Position numbers and translations under genes: made by a program. Positions 27,555-35,758 of a stretch of 64,000 nt of DNA are shown piece by piece. The notes beneath the pieces are model-generated. The model searched no databases. It was given only the letters and a program-made list of their open reading frames with translations, and was not told the DNA's origin. Source of the stretch: Prolixibacteraceae bacterium (GTDB taxonomy: Bacteria; Bacteroidota; Bacteroidia; Bacteroidales; Prolixibacteraceae). Every line of letters starts with the position of its first letter. The first letter of the stretch is position 1. The stretch spans positions 1-64,000 of the forward strand of contig JANQII010000165.1 in assembly GCA_028282195.1 (NCBI GenBank). Reading direction: 5' to 3'.

Positions 27555-28070
27555 ATGAAAAAACTATTTTTTATTACAATATTTTTATGCTTTACCAGCA
27601 TTTCTTTTGCTCAAGAACTAAAAGTAAATGAAATTGACGATTTTACAAACGAGAGAGTTAAAATTACGTCGTGGAAAACAATCACAATGAATATGCAATT
27701 CACGGCATATTTTAAAATTGCTAAAATTAATGATAACATATTTTTTCACTTAAAATTGATTTTTGGCAGTAGAGTATTCTCAATTAAAGAAGATCAGGAA
27801 CTAATGTTTAAGCTGGAAAACGGAGACGTAATCTCACTTTTTAACCCAAAATTCATAATATCATGCAGAGGGTGTGGCTCAATAGACATCAATGGAAGTG
27901 GAATGCAGGGAGTTCATATCGCTTTTCCAATGCCATATCAGAAATCTGTGATGTTAGAGGACAATGTCATTGAGAAGTTCAGAATTTATACCAGTAAGGG
28001 TTATATTGAAAATTGGTTAAAGCCTAAAAATGACAAAAAAATTAAAAAAGCTCTTGCTTTAGTTGAATAA
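27555..28070 (+). CDS. Hypothetical secreted protein
   Basis: This 171-residue exported protein has a signal peptide cleaved near SFAQ (residue 19) and a beta-rich mature part. I do not recognise the family. The sequence DIFTNERVKITSW-like opening and the CRGCGSIDINGSGMQG segment are its most distinctive parts; the CRGC pair could form a disulfide. It follows the lipoprotein gene by 60 bp and is part of the element A cargo. Confidence 0.6.
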   Translation: MKKLFFITIFLCFTSISFAQELKVNEIDDFTNERVKITSWKTITMNMQFTAYFKIAKINDNIFFHLKLIFGSRVFSIKEDQELMFKLENGDVISLFNPKFIISCRGCGSIDINGSGMQGVHIAFPMPYQKSVMLEDNVIEKFRIYTSKGYIENWLKPKNDKKIKKALALVE

Positions 28071-28171
28071 GGAGCACATAAGACAAAAATCCACTTTATT
28101 GCTTGACTAATCATATATCACAAAATATTAATAAAAAAGAACATTGATTTACATCACATTACTTTTACAAA

Positions 28172-28450
28172 ATGCTGAAAAGGACAAAAACATACTTATC
28201 AAATATTGATTCTACAATTCTCTTTTTCACAATAAGTGGATTATTTATCATGGTTATTCTGAGTGGACTTCATGTTATGTTTATTCGTAATTGGGAAGAT
28301 GTATTAGTTGAAGCTCACGGTCTTCTTTTCGATATTATTCTATTTGGCATTATTTTAACAGTCTTCAGTCAAAGAATCGATAAAAAAATGAAAATTCTGA
28401 GATGCCACGAGGAAATTGAGGATTTTTTATACTGGGAAAAAAGAAGCTAA
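28172..28450 (+). CDS. Small two-TM membrane protein, possibly truncated
   Basis: This 92-residue protein has two membrane helices (about 15-37 and 48-66). They are followed by a basic segment and a helix (KKMKILRCHEEIEDFLYWE). The end resembles the membrane-proximal N-terminus of larger Bacteroidota pentapeptide-repeat membrane proteins, where EEIDDFRGW-like text continues into repeats. Here the frame stops just after it. So it may be a truncated derivative or a free-standing short form; this comparison is from memory. Confidence 0.5.
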   Translation: MLKRTKTYLSNIDSTILFFTISGLFIMVILSGLHVMFIRNWEDVLVEAHGLLFDIILFGIILTVFSQRIDKKMKILRCHEEIEDFLYWEKRS

Positions 28451-28480
28451 TCAACTATTAACTAAACAAATATCTAGACT

Positions 28481-28777
28481 ATGATTCAATACTTAATCGC
28501 ATTATACATTATAGCTTGTGCTTTAGTTGGCACAATTGGAATGGGGAGACAAATTGGCTTTTTTCTTGCCTTTTTTATTTCATTATTAACAACTCCTATA
28601 ATTGGATTAATTGTAACAGCATTATCTAGTAAAAGTAGTGTTGAGGTGAATCAAGAAAATCAATCAAAAAATGTTTCAGTTTCTGATGAGCTTTTGAAAT
28701 TGAATGAGCTTAAAGAAAAAGGAATACTTACAGAAGAAGAATTTAATAGACAGAAGGATAAAATACTTTTCCCATAA
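28481..28777 (+). CDS. SHOCT-domain membrane protein
   Basis: This 98-residue protein has two N-terminal membrane helices (about 2-20 and 25-48) and a linker. The C-terminal SHOCT domain (LLKLNELKEKGILTEEEFNRQKDKIL) is a short amphipathic oligomerisation module. It starts 30 bp after the preceding small membrane gene and is probably co-transcribed. It is the last gene of element A before the right-end repeats. Function is unknown beyond likely membrane assembly. Confidence 0.75.
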   Translation: MIQYLIALYIIACALVGTIGMGRQIGFFLAFFISLLTTPIIGLIVTALSSKSSVEVNQENQSKNVSVSDELLKLNELKEKGILTEEEFNRQKDKILFP

Positions 28778-28934
28778 AGACTCATTATAAGTACTGTATT
28801 TTCTCACTACTTATTATCTGTTTAATATTAAACTACCGGATTTATAATATTTCTCCCAATAAAAATAAAATAGAAGATTTTTTAGGGGTCATTACGCGCG
28901 TGTATTTGGTTCATTTTTCCTAAAAAGCTAGCAG

Positions 28935-28953
28935 CGTGCCCCAAATGTGCCCC
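28935..28953. repeat. Paired direct repeat, right end of element A
   Basis: CGTGCCCC-AAA-TGTGCCCC; 16 of 19 positions match the left pair at 21518-21536. Confidence 0.65.
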
Positions 28954-28962
28954 AACAAGAAA

Positions 28963-29010
28963 ACAAAAAAGCCTGAAAGGATTAATCTAACAGGCTTATG
29001 TGAATTTTTA
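28963..29010 (-). terminator. Terminator-like hairpin at right end of element A
   Basis: AAGCCTG and CAGGCTT pair around a loop of about 15 nt. On the minus strand the stem is followed by six T. It lies where it would terminate a tRNA transcript when the element end is joined to the tRNA 3' end, as the 54920-54953 hairpin does for element B. Confidence 0.6.
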
Positions 29011-29012
29011 AT

Positions 29013-29058
29013 GTAGCGAGAGGCGGGCTTGAACCGCCGACCTCATGATTATGAATCA
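29013..29058. repeat. att site 2 (junction of elements A and B)
   Basis: These 46 bp are identical to the 3' part of the tRNA-Met gene (54965-55010), from the acceptor end through the T-arm and variable loop into the anticodon loop. The sequence then diverges, so this is not a complete tRNA. Confidence 0.9.
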
Positions 29059-29182
29059 AATTACATATATTTTCTTTGTTTTTTATCTATTTTCTTCATT
29101 TTGTTAATATGCACATAATCAGAACAATACACAAGAGTTGATCGATTTATGATTTGTTCATTTTGGATATAATCGCTAAGTT

Positions 29183-29221
29183 TGTGTGCAAATTGTGTGC
29201 AAATTTTTCGATTTGCACACA
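29183..29221. repeat. Paired direct repeat plus inverted copy, left end of element B
   Basis: TGTGTGCAAAT is present twice in tandem (29183-29203) and once inverted (ATTTGCACACA, 29211-29221), ending just 14 bp before the integrase ATG. The tandem pair recurs exactly at 54896-54916. They are likely integrase binding sites and possibly autoregulatory. Confidence 0.7.
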
Positions 29222-29235
29222 GAATTTGAAAACAC

Positions 29236-30468
29236 ATGTTTAGTTATGCAAATAATGGTATCACAGTTGCTTCAATCCTTGATCAACGCCGTGAAACAAA
29301 AGAAGGAACATATCCTGTAAAGATACGGGTAACGTTTAAACGAGAACGGAAATATTACTCCACGGGGAAAAATCTGAATATGGACGAGTGGGAAAGACTA
29401 TCGGAAACGAAAAGTAAGAAACTGATCTCTACTCGAACAGATATTCAATGGTCTTTTGATAAGGTAAAGAATGCTGTTATGCAATTAGAGCGAGATGATA
29501 GATTTACTTTTACGGCATTAAACAGCTACTTAAAAAAAGGGGCAGCAGATACTTTGAATTTTGCATTTCAAACCAAACTCGATTCTTTACTTAAAAATGA
29601 CCAAATCAATACACATGAATACTATAGCTATACATTAAAAAGTGTTGAAGATTTTGCAGGAAAAAACATTCCTTTAAGTTTCATTACGCCGGAATGGTTA
29701 AAGAAATATGAAAAATATTTACGGAATGAAGGAAAGTCATATACAACTATAGGGATGCGAGGTCGTGCCATCCGAACTATTATGAACAACGCAAAAGATT
29801 TAAATATCATTAGGGAGATTCAATATCCTTTTGGGAGGGGCAAATATGAAATTCCAGCAGGTCAGGGAAGAAAGCTGGCTTTGACTTTACAACAAATAAA
29901 AGCGCTTGTAACTTACTCCGATGAAAGCAAGGCAACCGAATATTACCGGGATTTATGGTTTTTCTCTTATCTCTGTAATGGAATCAATTTTGCAGATTTA
30001 ATTACCCTGAAATATGCTAACATCCAGAATGACGAAATATATTTCACCCGGGCTAAAACGCTTAATACTTCGAGAGTAAAAAAAGAGATTTGTGCTGTTA
30101 TTACACCTGAAATGAAAGTGATTATGGACAAATGGGGAAATTCAGACAAAAGCCCGGATTCTTACATCTTTGGTTTTCTTAATGGCGGGGAAACACCCAT
30201 ACAGATAAAGAAGAGAGTTCGCGACGTAACCAGTAATTGCAACAGGCGTCTTCGAAAGATTGGCAAAGCAATAGGTATTGAAGGACTTAGTACCTATACT
30301 GCCCGACACTCATACGCTACTGTGCTTAAGAGGTCTGGTGCTAATATTGCTTACATCTCTGAAAGTTTAGGCCATAAAGATTTAAAGACGACGGAAAACT
30401 ATCTGGCCTCTTTTGAAAAAGAGGAACGGATGAAGAATGCAAGTGCCCTGACGAATTTTGGTGATTAA
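29236..30468 (+). CDS. Tyrosine recombinase/integrase of element B
   Basis: This 410-residue integrase has an N-terminal Arm-DNA-binding-like domain, a SAM-like domain (about 100-200) and a catalytic domain. The first catalytic Arg position reads NGINFADL, with Asn251 in place of Arg, as in the IntDOT-like group of Bacteroidota integrases. The remaining site is present: Arg357-His358 (TARHSYA), His380 (LGHKD) and Tyr389 (ENYL). It lies immediately inside att site 2 and faces into element B. It is only distantly similar to the integrase of element A. Confidence 0.93.
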   Translation: MFSYANNGITVASILDQRRETKEGTYPVKIRVTFKRERKYYSTGKNLNMDEWERLSETKSKKLISTRTDIQWSFDKVKNAVMQLERDDRFTFTALNSYLKKGAADTLNFAFQTKLDSLLKNDQINTHEYYSYTLKSVEDFAGKNIPLSFITPEWLKKYEKYLRNEGKSYTTIGMRGRAIRTIMNNAKDLNIIREIQYPFGRGKYEIPAGQGRKLALTLQQIKALVTYSDESKATEYYRDLWFFSYLCNGINFADLITLKYANIQNDEIYFTRAKTLNTSRVKKEICAVITPEMKVIMDKWGNSDKSPDSYIFGFLNGGETPIQIKKRVRDVTSNCNRRLRKIGKAIGIEGLSTYTARHSYATVLKRSGANIAYISESLGHKDLKTTENYLASFEKEERMKNASALTNFGD

Positions 30469-30517
30469 TGATTAAAGAAACATTTATTACTACTTTTACT
30501 GAAAATATTGTGTGTGC

Positions 30518-31870
30518 ATGACAAAAACAATAGAAAATCAAAACATTGAATATAAAACTGTTTGGAAAGATATATATCTGAAATGGATATGTGGATTTGC
30601 CAATGCTGCCGGAGGAAAGATATACATTGGAGTTAACGACGACAAGGAAGTTGTAGGTGTTGATGATGTTAAAAAATTATCAGAAGATATTCCGAATAAA
30701 ATTCAGAATATACTGGGTATTGTTGCGGATGTGAATGTTCTGACAGATAAGGCAACCGGTAGGGATTATCTTGAAATAATTGTAGAATCGTACCCCTATC
30801 CTGTAAATTACAGAGGAGAATATCATTATCGAAGTGGTAGTACTAAGCAGGAGCTAAAAGGCTCGGCACTGAACAAATTTATTCTTGAACGTACGGGTAA
30901 GCATTGGGATGGAATTCCTATTCCAAAGATCTCCATTGATGATTTGTCATTGATTGCTTTACAGCGTTTCCGTAGAGAAGCGGCACGAAGTAGGCGTGTG
31001 GATGAAGATGTATTAGGTGATAGTACGGAACATTTATTACAGGATTTACATTTGATTGACGAAGAAACAGGTCTTCTTAAACGGGCAGCGATTTTGCTTT
31101 TTCATCCCGACCCAGAACGATTTGTAACCGGAGCATATATAAAAATCGGATTCTTCCGGGGCGATGATGATGATTTGGCATTTCATGATGAAGTACGTGG
31201 TTCTTTAATGGAGCAAATAGATAAAGCCATGGATTTACTGACAAGTAAATACATTACTTATTCTATAAGTTATGAGGGGGTGTCACGCAGGGAAACGCCG
31301 ACTTTTCCCAAGGCAGCATTGAGAGAAAGTCTTTTAAACTCGATTGCGCATAAAGATTATGCTTCCGGGGTGCCAGTTCAGATTAGTGTTTATCCTGACC
31401 ATATCGTATTTTGGAATCCAGGACATTTACCGGATGCTATTCCTATGGATACCTTATTACAAAAACACCCTTCTATTCCTTATAATCCAGATATTGCCAA
31501 TACTCTTTTTCGTAGTGGGGATATTGAAATATGGGGAAGAGGCTATCGAAAAATCATAAAAGCGGTATTGGAAAGTAAGCAGTTGCCACCTAATATCAAA
31601 GATATTGGAGGCCTAATGATTACTTATTACAGAGATATTCGTACTCAACTTTTGGAAGAAAAAGCAGATGAAAAATTGATACAAGTTATAGAATATGTCG
31701 CTACAAATGGTAGTATAACAAACTCGGAAATACAGAAAATATTGAACGTCAGCAAAGTAACAGCTACGCGTTTGTTGTGGAAAGCAGATGCATGGTTGGA
31801 ACAAGAGGGGAAAGTAGGGAAAGGGACTAAACATGTGTTTAAATGGAAAAAGATTGCAATTGGTTCATAA
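30518..31870 (+). CDS. AlbA_2 (Schlafen-like) domain ATP-binding protein
   Basis: This 450-residue protein of the RecG-like/AlbA_2 type has an N-terminal Schlafen AlbA_2 domain with EYKTVWKD and GFANAAGGKIYIGVND. A middle helical region follows, then a GHKL-like C-terminal domain (ALRESLLNSIAHKDY and EIWGRGYRKI), and a winged HTH (about 395-440). The ATG at 30518 is chosen over the GTG 6 bp upstream. Members are frequent next to integrases in Bacteroidota elements and probably act in regulation. The TGGTTCAT repeats begin at its stop codon. Confidence 0.85.
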   Translation: MTKTIENQNIEYKTVWKDIYLKWICGFANAAGGKIYIGVNDDKEVVGVDDVKKLSEDIPNKIQNILGIVADVNVLTDKATGRDYLEIIVESYPYPVNYRGEYHYRSGSTKQELKGSALNKFILERTGKHWDGIPIPKISIDDLSLIALQRFRREAARSRRVDEDVLGDSTEHLLQDLHLIDEETGLLKRAAILLFHPDPERFVTGAYIKIGFFRGDDDDLAFHDEVRGSLMEQIDKAMDLLTSKYITYSISYEGVSRRETPTFPKAALRESLLNSIAHKDYASGVPVQISVYPDHIVFWNPGHLPDAIPMDTLLQKHPSIPYNPDIANTLFRSGDIEIWGRGYRKIIKAVLESKQLPPNIKDIGGLMITYYRDIRTQLLEEKADEKLIQVIEYVATNGSITNSEIQKILNVSKVTATRLLWKADAWLEQEGKVGKGTKHVFKWKKIAIGS

Positions 31871-31978
31871 ATGGTTCATCGAATTTCTCAAATGGTTCTT
31901 AAAAGCAAGAGATTTAAATGTATATCATTGATTATCAATGACCAATTAGCTTTTTAAATTGGTTCATAATTGGTTCAT
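31861..31978. repeat. Five direct repeats TGGTTCAT
   Basis: Copies are at 31861-31868, 31872-31879, 31893-31900 (TGGTTCTT), 31960-31967 and 31971-31978. They form two close pairs with 11-bp periodicity plus a single unit, and fill the gap between the AlbA_2 gene and the next HTH gene. The 11-bp phasing puts paired sites on one DNA face, as in operators or iterons. Confidence 0.7.
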
Positions 31979-32001
31979 CCAAAATATTAGTCAAGAATTA
32001 T

Positions 32002-32409
32002 ATGCCCCGTCGTAAGCAATACAAAATACCAGCCAGGCAAACGGCAATTTACGGTGCTATTGTTGCTGAACTTCAGAAAAATCCTGAATTGGCGGACTAC
32101 GATATGGAAACCATTGAAATATCGGTTAAAAAGAAAATTACTCCTCGTATCCGTGATATTGACAAAGCAATAGACAACCTAAAAAGGTATATTGCCGTGA
32201 ATAAAAAATTTATCCGAGTTGTCAACGGTGAAACAATAGTTTCGAAAAAAGATATTGCCAAAATGCTGAAAATTTCGCGGCCAACCCTTGATAAATGGAT
32301 AAGGGATGGATTTATAATTCCTGTACAATCAAATATTTTGCCCAATACTGAGGTATTTCCTCCTGACCTGATTCTGAAACAACTTCAAAATCAAAAGAAC
32401 AAAAAGTAA
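32002..32409 (+). CDS. HTH domain protein
   Basis: This 135-residue basic protein has a helical N-terminal half and a C-terminal helix-turn-helix (about 78-112: VSKKDIAKMLKISRPTLDKWIRDG) of the excisionase/MerR-like type. It is likely a DNA-binding regulator of the element, reading from just after the TGGTTCAT repeats, which could be its operator. The N-terminal half is not recognised. Confidence 0.75.
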   Translation: MPRRKQYKIPARQTAIYGAIVAELQKNPELADYDMETIEISVKKKITPRIRDIDKAIDNLKRYIAVNKKFIRVVNGETIVSKKDIAKMLKISRPTLDKWIRDGFIIPVQSNILPNTEVFPPDLILKQLQNQKNKK

Positions 32410-32631
32410 AAAAAGTTTTCAACTTTACATTGTCTCTGGTTGTCTTCATTTGACTTCCCCATGTAAATAAAATTCGCACAATAAGAATTTTACATGGCGT
32501 TATTTTGTCTCCGTTGTCGTCGTTTGTCTTATTAATGTAAAGCTATTTACATGTTTGATTACCAATTATATTCAGTTTTATTTTACACCCGATTCAGTTA
32601 AGTATTAAGTGTAACTCTAAAATTGAATACT

Positions 32632-32970
32632 ATGTCAAACATTATTGTAACCACGCCCGAGGAATTACGGGCTATCGTAAGTGAAGCGGTTTCCGGTGTC
32701 TTACCGAAACAGGCTTCCACTCAGCCGCAAATTGATACCATGACCCTAAACGATACTTTGGAATTGTTAAAGGAACATGGCTACCCAACATCAAAAGCAA
32801 AGATTTACAAGTTAACTTCTACAGGTAAAATTCCCTGCAAAACGTACGGGAATAAACTGGTCTTTTCGCGGAAAGAAATATTGCAGTGGGCGGAAAACCA
32901 GACCAAACCCAAGCATGATTCAACAAAGGTTAGTTTAGCCCTTGTTCGGAGTGCCAGACGTAAAAGATAA
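32632..32970 (+). CDS. HTH (excisionase-like) protein before the primase-helicase
   Basis: This 112-residue protein has an N-terminal helix (TPEELRAIVSEAVSGVLPKQ) and a MerR-like HTH (LELLKEHGYPTSKAKIYKLTSTGKIPCKTYGNKLVFSRKEI). The layout is the same as the element A protein at 24046. The ATG at 32632 is preferred to the TTG at 32623. It precedes the primase-helicase by 5 bp, so it is in the same operon and probably controls replication or excision. Confidence 0.88.
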   Translation: MSNIIVTTPEELRAIVSEAVSGVLPKQASTQPQIDTMTLNDTLELLKEHGYPTSKAKIYKLTSTGKIPCKTYGNKLVFSRKEILQWAENQTKPKHDSTKVSLALVRSARRKR

Positions 32971-32975
32971 CTGCT

Positions 32976-34178
32976 ATGAAAGGAAAAGCACAAAGTAAAG
33001 GAAAATACATCCGCGTTGGGACGACTTTGCATAAAATAGTACAACGCCCCCTGATCAGCGGAGATTACGTCGAGGAGAAAATTCCGTGGAGTTATGAAAC
33101 ACTCCGACAGGATTACGGGAAGAATAATCTTCCTGAGATTGATAAGTATGACGGATTTTGCATTATTCCAGACCACGTTCATTATAAGCAAGTACACGGA
33201 ACATATCTTAACCAATATGAACCGCTAAATTATGTGCCGGCACCGGGAGAGTTTCCTTATATCCAAAGTTTTCTGAACCATATTTTTGGAGAACAAATCG
33301 AACTGGGGTTGGATTACCTGCAAATCCTCTATACCCGGCCTGCACAAATGCTGCCTATTTTGCTACTGGTTTCCAATGAACGGAATACCGGGAAAACAAC
33401 TTTTCTGCGCTTTCTGAAAATGATTTTCGGCAAGAATGCAACGTTCAATACCAATGAAGATTTCCGCAGCCAGTTTAATGCAGATTGGGCTAACCGTCTG
33501 TTGGTATTGGTTGATGAGCTGTTACTGAATAAAATGGAAGACACGGAGAAAATCAAAAACCTCTCGACTGCTGGCGATTATAAGATGGAAGCAAAGGGCA
33601 AAGACCGGAGGGAGATTGAGTTTTTTGCAAAATTTGTTCTTTGTTCCAATAATGAGCGTAACCCCATTATTATTCCCAGGGAGGAAGTCCGGTTTTGGGT
33701 GCGTAAAATCAACCCGGTAGAAAAAGACAATATCCATCTCAGGGAACAAATGTCCAAAGAAATTCCATACTTCCTGAACTTTCTTCTTTCCCGGAAACTC
33801 TCTTCGAAAAATGAATCCCGGATGTGGTTTAATCCTTTGGAACTCGAAACTCCGGCATTGCAAAAAATCAAAAAGTACAATGCTAATAAAGTTGAAATTG
33901 AAATGGCTGCCTATTGTTACGAGGTTATGGAAGGCTTAGATCTGAATAAGATGCGATGTTGCCCCAAAGATCTTGCAGAAGTATTGCGGGAATCCGGCTT
34001 GCAGACAGACACTAATATAGTTCGGAGCATCCTTAAAGATAGTTGGGGCTTGAATTCTCAAAAGAATGGTGAATACAGTTTTTATCATATAGGCAAAGAA
34101 GGAGAAATTACTCCGGTGAAAAGAAAAGGACGTTATCTCGAAATTGCACTTACCGATATAGACAAAATCCTGTTGTAA
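32976..34178 (+). CDS. Primase-helicase family protein
   Basis: This 400-residue protein has a D5/SF3-like ATPase core: Walker A NERNTGKTTFL (Lys140), Walker B LLVLVDELLL (about 168-177) and a VLCSNNERN sensor motif. The C-terminal part is a winged-helix-like domain. It matches the DUF5906 primase-helicase family that follows the small HTH protein in Bacteroidota mobile elements. It should unwind DNA at the element origin together with the CHC2/Toprim primase downstream. Confidence 0.88.
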   Translation: MKGKAQSKGKYIRVGTTLHKIVQRPLISGDYVEEKIPWSYETLRQDYGKNNLPEIDKYDGFCIIPDHVHYKQVHGTYLNQYEPLNYVPAPGEFPYIQSFLNHIFGEQIELGLDYLQILYTRPAQMLPILLLVSNERNTGKTTFLRFLKMIFGKNATFNTNEDFRSQFNADWANRLLVLVDELLLNKMEDTEKIKNLSTAGDYKMEAKGKDRREIEFFAKFVLCSNNERNPIIIPREEVRFWVRKINPVEKDNIHLREQMSKEIPYFLNFLLSRKLSSKNESRMWFNPLELETPALQKIKKYNANKVEIEMAAYCYEVMEGLDLNKMRCCPKDLAEVLRESGLQTDTNIVRSILKDSWGLNSQKNGEYSFYHIGKEGEITPVKRKGRYLEIALTDIDKILL

Positions 34179-34381
34179 TGTGGTGTTTAATCTTCAAGAG
34201 TATGAAAATCAAGAAGAAATATATCGCAACAAGACGGCAACATATACACAACAAAATCCTGTTTGTTGTGACCGCAATGCAACATCATTACCGTTTGTTG
34301 AGATTTTGTTGTCATTGCAATTCGTTGTTATACTACTTATTAATGTCCTTTTTCAACAAAACAACAAAATAATTGACAAGT
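34179..34381. repeat. Noncoding TTTGTTGT-rich segment between helicase and primase
   Basis: The segment holds many copies of ACAACAAAA and its complement TTTTGTTGT: near 34249-34258, 34261-34269, 34294-34299, 34304-34311, 34323-34328 and 34354-34370. ACAACAAAATC and GATTTTGTTGT form an inverted pair. Competing short frames here have no protein features. It could be an iteron-type origin or an operator region. Confidence 0.5.
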
Positions 34382-35284
34382 ATGGCTCTTTCAGACATAA
34401 AACAAATAAGTATCAGGGAGTACCTGAAGAATATGGATATCCTTCCAAAGAAAGATTTCGGTTATTACGGAATGTACTTTTGTCCGTTCCGCAAAGACCA
34501 GAATGCAAGTTTTAAAGTGGATTACCGTCAAAATATCTGGTACGATTTCGGTGCAAACGAAGGAGGCTCCATTATCGACCTTGTTATGAAGATGAACAAC
34601 TGTACTTTTCATGAAGCAGCAACCCGGTTGGAGAACGATTTTGCAGGTATTAGTCTGAGTTCTTTTTCTTTTCACCGGAGTAATATTTTAGATAAAAAGG
34701 AAAATAGAGAACCATCAATTATTATTCATGACATCAACACAATTTCTCATCCCAAACTAATAGAATGGATAAATGCGCGAAAGATTGATTTGTCGCTCGC
34801 AAATTTATATTGCCGGGAAGTTCATTACCAGGTTCGGAACAGAATGTATTTCTCGGTTGGGTTTGAGAATGACAACGGTGGATATGAACTGAGCAGTCCT
34901 CCCAATTTCAAATGCTGTGTTCCGCCCAAGGAAATTACGACTATAAAGAACGGTAATCACACCTGTTTAACTTTTGAAGGTTTCTGGGATTTCCTTTCAT
35001 ACCTAACCTTACAAAAAACTGAAAGGACAAGATACGATGTGGCTATCTTAAATTCCGTTACCAATGCCTCAAAGTCACTTCCTTTTCTGAAAGAACACAA
35101 AAATATTTGTGCCTATCTGGACAATGATGAAAGTGGACGAAAGGCATTTCAAAAGATAAAATCGTCTTGCTCTTCAACTAATGACATGTCGGTAAAATAT
35201 GTCGGGTACAAAGATCTGAATGATTACCTCTGCGGCAAGAAACAAGTTCAGGAAATAAAGAAAAGCAGGGGTTCCAGACTATAG
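34382..35284 (+). CDS. CHC2/Toprim DNA primase
   Basis: This 300-residue mobile-element primase has an N-terminal CHC2-like zinc-finger domain (about 28-90). The first motif reads CPFRKDQNASFKV and the fold marker is WYDFGANEGGSIIDLV. The His and the second Cys pair of classical DnaG are missing, so zinc binding is doubtful. A C-terminal Toprim domain follows with the catalytic Glu (TFEGFWD) and DxD (YLDNDESG). It should prime replication after transfer. The ATG at 34382 is chosen over a TTG 9 bp upstream. Confidence 0.88.
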   Translation: MALSDIKQISIREYLKNMDILPKKDFGYYGMYFCPFRKDQNASFKVDYRQNIWYDFGANEGGSIIDLVMKMNNCTFHEAATRLENDFAGISLSSFSFHRSNILDKKENREPSIIIHDINTISHPKLIEWINARKIDLSLANLYCREVHYQVRNRMYFSVGFENDNGGYELSSPPNFKCCVPPKEITTIKNGNHTCLTFEGFWDFLSYLTLQKTERTRYDVAILNSVTNASKSLPFLKEHKNICAYLDNDESGRKAFQKIKSSCSSTNDMSVKYVGYKDLNDYLCGKKQVQEIKKSRGSRL

Positions 35285-35301
35285 GCGAATGACTTTTTTC
35301 A

Positions 35302-35345
35302 GCGGAGCAAGTTTGTGTTTTGGTCTGACCAAAACCTTGCTCTGC
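35302..35345. other. Candidate oriT (nested inverted repeat)
   Basis: The perfect repeat GTTTTGGTC (35317-35325)/GACCAAAAC (35327-35335) with a 1-nt centre is enclosed by GCGGAGCAAG (35302-35311)/CTTGCTCTGC (35336-35345). It lies between the primase stop and the MobC start, the usual place for an origin of transfer next to mob genes. The nick site is not identified. Confidence 0.55.
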
Positions 35346-35395
35346 GAGGCCAGAAACATCCCGTCGGTCTCTTTAACGATAAACATGGAATCCAT

Positions 35396-35758
35396 ATGAA
35401 AACGATAAAAAACAGAAATACCAATGGCAGGCCAGCTAAGAAACCTTCCGAAAAGAAAGCATATAAAATAACGGTAAAAATGGCCACAGAAGAATACTAC
35501 TCGCTGAAAGCCAAAGCTGGTTTGGCAGATATTAACCGCAGCGAATTTATCCGTCAGTGCATCCGTTCCACTGCGGTAAAACAACGGCTTACCCCGAAAA
35601 TGATGGGATACATTCGCCAGCTTTCCGGTATGGCCAACAATGTCAACCAGATTGCCCGCACAGCGAATGCTGCCGGATACCAGGAAGTACACAATCATTG
35701 TCTTGTAATGAATGAACGCCTGGATAAAGTAATTAAACGCATTGAAGATGATAGCTAA
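35396..35758 (+). CDS. mobC: Mobilization relaxosome protein MobC
   Basis: This 120-residue basic protein has a ribbon-helix-helix-like N-terminal region (KITVKMATEEYYSLKAKAGLADINRSEFIRQCI) and the MobC C-terminal motif LSGMANNVNQIARTAN. It helps the relaxase open oriT. The start at 35396 fits the family; the frame extends upstream through the candidate oriT, which is not coding. It overlaps the relaxase gene by 11 bp. Confidence 0.88.
   Translation: MKTIKNRNTNGRPAKKPSEKKAYKITVKMATEEYYSLKAKAGLADINRSEFIRQCIRSTAVKQRLTPKMMGYIRQLSGMANNVNQIARTANAAGYQEVHNHCLVMNERLDKVIKRIEDDS

Larger units (their letters stand above)
21375..29058 (+). mobile_element. Element A: tRNA-Met integrative element (about 7.6 kb)
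   Basis: The element is bounded by tRNA-Met 3'-end copies at 21375-21394 and 29013-29058. It carries a tyrosine integrase beside the left att, an HTH protein, a gene II/X-like replication protein, a Cys-rich protein, a 130-nt palindrome and five small lipoprotein, secreted or membrane genes. No relaxase or secretion genes are seen. The Rep and the palindrome suggest an excised circular form that may replicate by rolling circle. Confidence 0.75.
28778..29235. other. Junction between elements A and B
   Basis: There is no gene. In order it holds the right paired repeat of element A (28935-28953), a terminator-like hairpin, the shared att copy (29013-29058), an AT-rich stretch, and the left paired repeat of element B (29183-29221). 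The order repeat, hairpin, att is the same as at the right end of element B (54896-54966). Confidence 0.75.

Noticed and set aside
30518-31870. AlbA_2 protein as an anti-phage defence gene
   Set aside because: This domain is very common beside integrases and no defence partner is present, so a regulatory role is more likely.
34180-34515. 111-codon frame between helicase and primase
   Set aside because: It overlaps the primase start and is made mostly of the ACAACAAAA repeat region.
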